Assembly: GCA_949358305.1 (NCBI GenBank)
Contig: OX442323.1
Coordinates: 7,316,001 to 7,380,000, forward strand
Length of the DNA: 64,000 bases
Reading direction: 5' to 3'
Source of the DNA: Strigamia acuminata
Lineage: Eukaryota > Arthropoda > Chilopoda > Geophilomorpha > Linotaeniidae
In this document: piece by piece, positions 60,211 to 64,000 of the stretch
Numbering within the stretch: the stretch's first letter is position 1
How the letters are laid out: every line of letters starts with the position of its first letter
The notes under the pieces: model-generated
Told to the model about the DNA's origin: nothing
What the model saw: only the letters and a program-made list of their open reading frames with translations
Databases searched by the model: none
Translations under genes and position numbers: made by a program

Positions 60211-61652
60211 AAATTACAACTACGTGCTGTTTATCCGCCAAAATGTCCAACTTTTATCTCCAGTCGCCTCCCCGAAACTCGCGGGGCGCACTCGGCGAAA
60301 AGCGCAACAAATTTCACCCCCGTTCGATGACAATGGCTACATGCCAGTGGATCGGCGTCCACTTGTCATCAACTTGGGAGTCTGTAAGCAAACACAGCCG
60401 TCTGCGCATGACAAACAACAGAGACTGGTCATCGAGTTAAGTTGCAAGCAGTGTACATCCACCAGCCAAGATTAAGGCCGGAAGGGGTGATGACTGAGCC
60501 GTATTAATAAAAGCATCGCGAGCAGGAGGTGACGCGGGGAGGGACGCGCCAAACGACGCTAAATACGAGGAATAAAAAGCGCCCATTGACCTAGCACACG
60601 CAAAGTGTAACACCTTGGGGGGGAGTAGAACGCAAAGAGGGCTAAAACCAAGCAGCAGGGAATGTTTACACTCTTGATTTTTACTCCCTCCATCGTAATC
60701 CTATTACGTTACAAACACCTGCCGCCATTTTCGATCAAATTGACGAATCGAGTCGAATCGACGCGCAAAAATCGACTTTTCGACGCTGGATTCGAAAAAT
60801 TCGATGAAATTCGAATAAGAAAATTAAATAAATTTTTTTTTTTTAATTTTGGTCATATAGGGGGTCTGGGAGATGGGGTGGAACGCGTCGGCAGATGGTC
60901 GTACAAAGTGCAAACAAAACGGGGGCTTTTCTTTTCAAGTGTGCAGTGCGGTGCAGATGAAGTTGTGATGTGTTCATAAAACACAGGTTGACACAGTGTT
61001 AACACGGAGGGCGTCAATAGGAATTAGCTCGGCTAATACACGTCCCCTTTGGTGGACCCTTCACCCCTCGCATTTAAATTCATAAGGCGCGAATTGTTTA
61101 CACACCTGTCGTTAATAAATGCGCGGAGGTTGGGCTTGTCTGCGCGGCTTTGTTGGGCTTCGCTGCGCGGCTTTGCTGCGCTCGTCTTTTGTTGAGGGCT
61201 CGGTGATAAATTTTTAGTGGTTTTTCGTGACGAACGAGTGTGGATTTGGTTATGAACTCGCGAATAATAATGTAGTCGTTTGAAAGATATGATGGATTTC
61301 TACGTGGTTTGTGTGTCTCCGTTTGTTCGAGTGCGTTTTGCATGAGTTATGGGAGCGGGGAACGAGTGGAGAGCTAAACAATTTTCTTTATTTGCTCGAA
61401 AGCTTGGCACTTCACTTTAGCAAATGAAATCGCATCAGAAAGCCAACTTCTGACATGAGAATTTGACGCCATTTTTTTGAAAAATTTTTTTAAAAAAAAA
61501 AAAAAATTATTTTTTTATTTTTTTTTTTTGATGATGGTGTTGGATGATGTAACCGCGTTTAGCGAAATTAAAGTGGCGTTTAGCCGTTTAGAGTGAATTT
61601 CGTGCTAAGGTGTTGATTTTATTTAATTTGTTTGTTTTTTGTTTTTTGGCAG
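60211..61652 (+). other. Phox2 intron 2, last part
   Basis: Mixed unique DNA. 61121-61190 repeats GCGCGGCTTTG. A/T runs at 61481-61530. Acceptor TTTTTTGGCAG at 61642-61652 ends the intron. Confidence 0.5.
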
Positions 61653-61932
61653 GTGTGGTTTCAAAATAGACGCGCTAAATTCCGTAAACAGGAACGTCAG
61701 AACAAACAGAACCAACAAAATAACAACACGAGCAGTAACAACAACATTTCCAATTCGAACAACGGCAGCAATAACACGACGAATAATGGCGGCGCCAACA
61801 CACCCGCAGCTGGAACCGGAGGAGGGAACGGCGGCAATGTCAAAACCGATCACGCCACGAACCAGACGGGCAAAGATGGAGGCAAAAACATGGCTGCAAC
61901 CACCATCACACCTGATCCGAAAACGATTAATG
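61653..61932 (+). CDS. Phox2: Phox2 homeobox gene, exon 3 (recognition helix and Asn-rich tail)
   Basis: Begins in phase 0 with VWFQNRRAKFRKQER, completing the homeodomain with Q50 and N51 of the recognition helix (protein residues about 163-164), as expected for Phox2. A low-complexity tail follows, rich in Asn, Gly and Thr (about residues 175-235), instead of the poly-alanine of vertebrate PHOX2B. AATG|GTAAGT at 61933 is a near-perfect donor (phase 1), so at least one more coding exon is expected, probably beyond or late in the window. If not spliced, the frame stops at 61998 after 21 more residues. Confidence 0.95.
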
Positions 61933-63328
61933 GTAAGTCCGAACACATTTTATTCAAAATTCAAAATTCAACCCGAAACGCGATCGATAAATATTGAAAT
62001 TTTTATTTATTTTGTTTTATCATTTTTTTTTCATTTCGTAAAGTGCAGAGAAATTTTTTTTCTTTCTTTTTATCCGCTGATGCTGCAAAATCTCCAATTT
62101 CCCAAGCGACCATGTCGCGAGTAAACAACAACGAAACTTTTATTCGGTAACAAAAAAAAAAAAAAAATGGAGGAGGAGAAAGAAAAAACAACAACAAAAA
62201 GAGGAAAAAAGTGTGAAATTTGAGTGTGATCATCAGTGAGCCATAAATTCTTGACACGTGCCCTGGAATCGTCACGGGAGCCGAATCGTGCGCCGTGCTC
62301 GCTGCTTTGAACGATCTGGTGCAGTTAGGGACCCGAAATTAAATTAAGAGATTTCGGCTGGCAGAGGGCGCGCCCACCACCTTTTCGGTCTGTGTGTATG
62401 TGTGTAATGAAATCTATATGCTTTCCGATATGACGAGAGGAAAATAAAAGGGAAAAAAGATGATGAAGTAAGGTGCCGCAGGGACGACCTAAGCTGTAGG
62501 AGCCGGTGGGAAGGAAGGAAACACTCGCTGGCAGAAAGGCGATTATTTGCCTGCCTTTATTCAGCGCATTTATTGTGTACATAAGGGAACGAACGGCGCG
62601 AAAAAATGCCATATTTTTCACTTTTTGCTACAAAATAACATTATCTCGTCCTTGTTTATCAATATTTAATCTGTTTATGGAAAATAGATTTTTTTTTTTG
62701 TGTTTTTTTTTTAGTTATTGGGAAAAGGAAGATGTGGGATGAGTTTAAAAAATGTATTTAAAAGTTGTGGTTTGAGATTTAAAGATGGTGTTTGTTTTGT
62801 TGATTGGTGTAAAGTGAATGAGGAAAAGGCCTATTTTTCTTCACATTTTTTAGTGTTATTCTTTATACATGGAATAGCAAAGAGGGAAATTAATTAATTA
62901 ATTAATTAGTGATGATCGATAATGATCGGAAAGGTCTTTGGGATGTTTTGTATCTTTGCTTCCAAGAAGAAAACCACAAGGCCAAGAGTTGTGCCTAAAA
63001 CCTCATTCTTTTTTCACTTCACTAACGGAAGTGAAAATCCTTTATTGTTTCATTGCCAACCGTTGCTAGGGAGAATGTGGAAGCTGCATGATGCTTTATA
63101 CATTGTATTGTTGACAATACAATGTACTTTCTAATAACTTGTGGTGCAAATACACATTGGGTGTTATATTTGTCGTTTATTATTACCCTGAAGCAGCCAT
63201 TTGCAAAACAAGCAACAATGACTCACACAGTTTAAGAGTACGAAACTTTCGGGTGACAATTTCATGAGTATCACAAATTTATCAGACTCTGAATAATAAG
63301 AGGATAAAACATTCCGCTTGAAATGGTG
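61933..63328 (+). other. Probable Phox2 intron 3
   Basis: No exon of a Phox2 C-terminus is recognised here. A runs at 62151-62167, T runs at 62691-62712. Confidence 0.4.
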
Positions 63329-63384
63329 CTGTTGAAAAATTAAGACTGTAAAAATATTTAGACTCTGAAAGCGTATGAGTACTA
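63329..63384. repeat. Dispersed repeat, MITE-interrupted copy
   Basis: Left part of the repeat whose uninterrupted copy is at 58245-58306. It resumes at 63714 (TAGGCTTAAA). Confidence 0.85.
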
Positions 63385-63713
63385 CAGTCCGCGCACGGTA
63401 TCTTGATGCTAAATTCGTACTGCGCATCCCATTTTGCGCAGACGATTGTCTAATTCCAGTTGTTGTATGGCAGTATTAAGCCTAATATTAGGCCTAATAA
63501 TACGAAAATAAGGTAAATAAACAAAAATATTTTGGTACTACGTTGTAAATTACTTTTAATTATGAGTTTATTGTTGTTTATTTACTTTATTTTAGCATTA
63601 TTAGGCCTAATATTAGGCTTAATACTGCTAAATAACAACTGGAATTAGAAAATCGTCTGCGCAGAATGGGATGCGCAGTACGAACTTAGCATCAAGATAA
63701 CGTGCACGGACTA
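63385..63713. mobile_element. Palindromic MITE with about 120-bp inverted repeats, TA duplication
   Basis: The ends CAGTCCGCGCACGGTATCTT and, inverted, a match with few changes extend inwards through TGCGCATCCCATTTTGCGCA and GGCCTAATATTAGGC-like words to leave an about 90-bp AT-rich loop. TA flanks at 63383-63384 and 63714-63715. The empty-site copy at 58299 proves insertion. No transposase. Confidence 0.9.
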
Positions 63714-64000
63714 TAGGCTTAAATGTTTAAGCCAAAATAGTTATAAAAGATGGCAGCTATTGTTTTGACCTATTTTTGGTATCACTATACAAGTGAAAAG
63801 GCTCAGCCAATCGGAAATAGGCCCAAGTTACACATGGACAAAATGTCTAATTCATTCATTAGACATTTTGTCATTTTACGATGTATTCCAAAATGTAGAG
63901 TATTTCGCAGAATTAAGTACATTTGTACATTAACTAGCGCATTTCGTGTAATACAATTGAAAAAATGCATTTGAGATGTGCATTTTAAATTTAAAGCGAA
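63714..64000. other. Right edge, with a perfect 14-bp hairpin
   Basis: 63837-63850 GACAAAATGTCTAA and 63859-63872 are exact reverse complements around an 8-base loop. Nothing else is recognised. Confidence 0.6.

Overview
The window looks like nuclear DNA of an invertebrate animal, probably a bilaterian; I cannot name the species. Coding exons are few, short and split by GT-AG introns, the DNA is AT-rich with many mono-A/T runs and minisatellites, and most long ORFs belong to mobile elements. Two host genes are recognisable. One is the first coding exon of a lipoxygenase with a PLAT domain on the minus strand (1231-1722), whose remaining exons lie left of the window. The other is a Phox2-type paired-like homeobox gene on the plus strand, with exons at 38001-38280, 41393-41589 and 61653-61932.

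Layout. 1-8.9 kb: lipoxygenase exon and its intron, three minisatellites, a LINE tail and two abutting pogo-like MITEs. 8897-13939: an apparently intact Ty1/copia element (minus strand) with 205-bp LTRs, a 5-bp target duplication, a tRNA-iMet primer site and a single 1413-aa gag-pol ORF. 14-20 kb: non-coding DNA with three more MITE-like elements, one carrying a transposase N-terminal fragment. 20074-34108: a 14.0-kb Ty3/gypsy-type element on the minus strand. 34-38 kb: Phox2 upstream region with a TATA box. 38.0-41.6 kb: Phox2 exons 1 and 2, with an odd array of tRNA-iMet primer-site sequences in intron 1. 41661-56181: a second 14.5-kb gypsy element, plus strand, lying in Phox2 intron 2 only 71 bp past the exon 2 donor. 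56-64 kb: rest of Phox2 intron 2 with minisatellites and MITEs, exon 3, and downstream DNA.

The two gypsy elements are the most unusual content. Each has intact-looking gag (656 aa), pol (1881 aa) and a third ORF downstream of pol. Gag and pol overlap in the tetranucleotide ATGA. ORF3 is not an envelope gene: it starts with two CxxCxGxG motifs (a DnaJ-type zinc site) and ends with a coiled coil and a conserved C-terminal domain. Gag and Pol differ between copies at only about 8 and 5 residues, yet the ORF3 proteins are 757 and 924 aa and strongly diverged. The divergence begins and ends almost exactly at the ORF3 boundaries, so ORF3 behaves like an exchangeable or very fast-evolving cassette. 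The elements also carry many copies of the palindrome TTGCGCAA, a C/EBP-type site.

The two gypsy copies are in opposite orientation, making a giant inverted repeat whose 7.5-kb spacer contains the Phox2 promoter and exons 1-2. This is a structural hazard for that gene.
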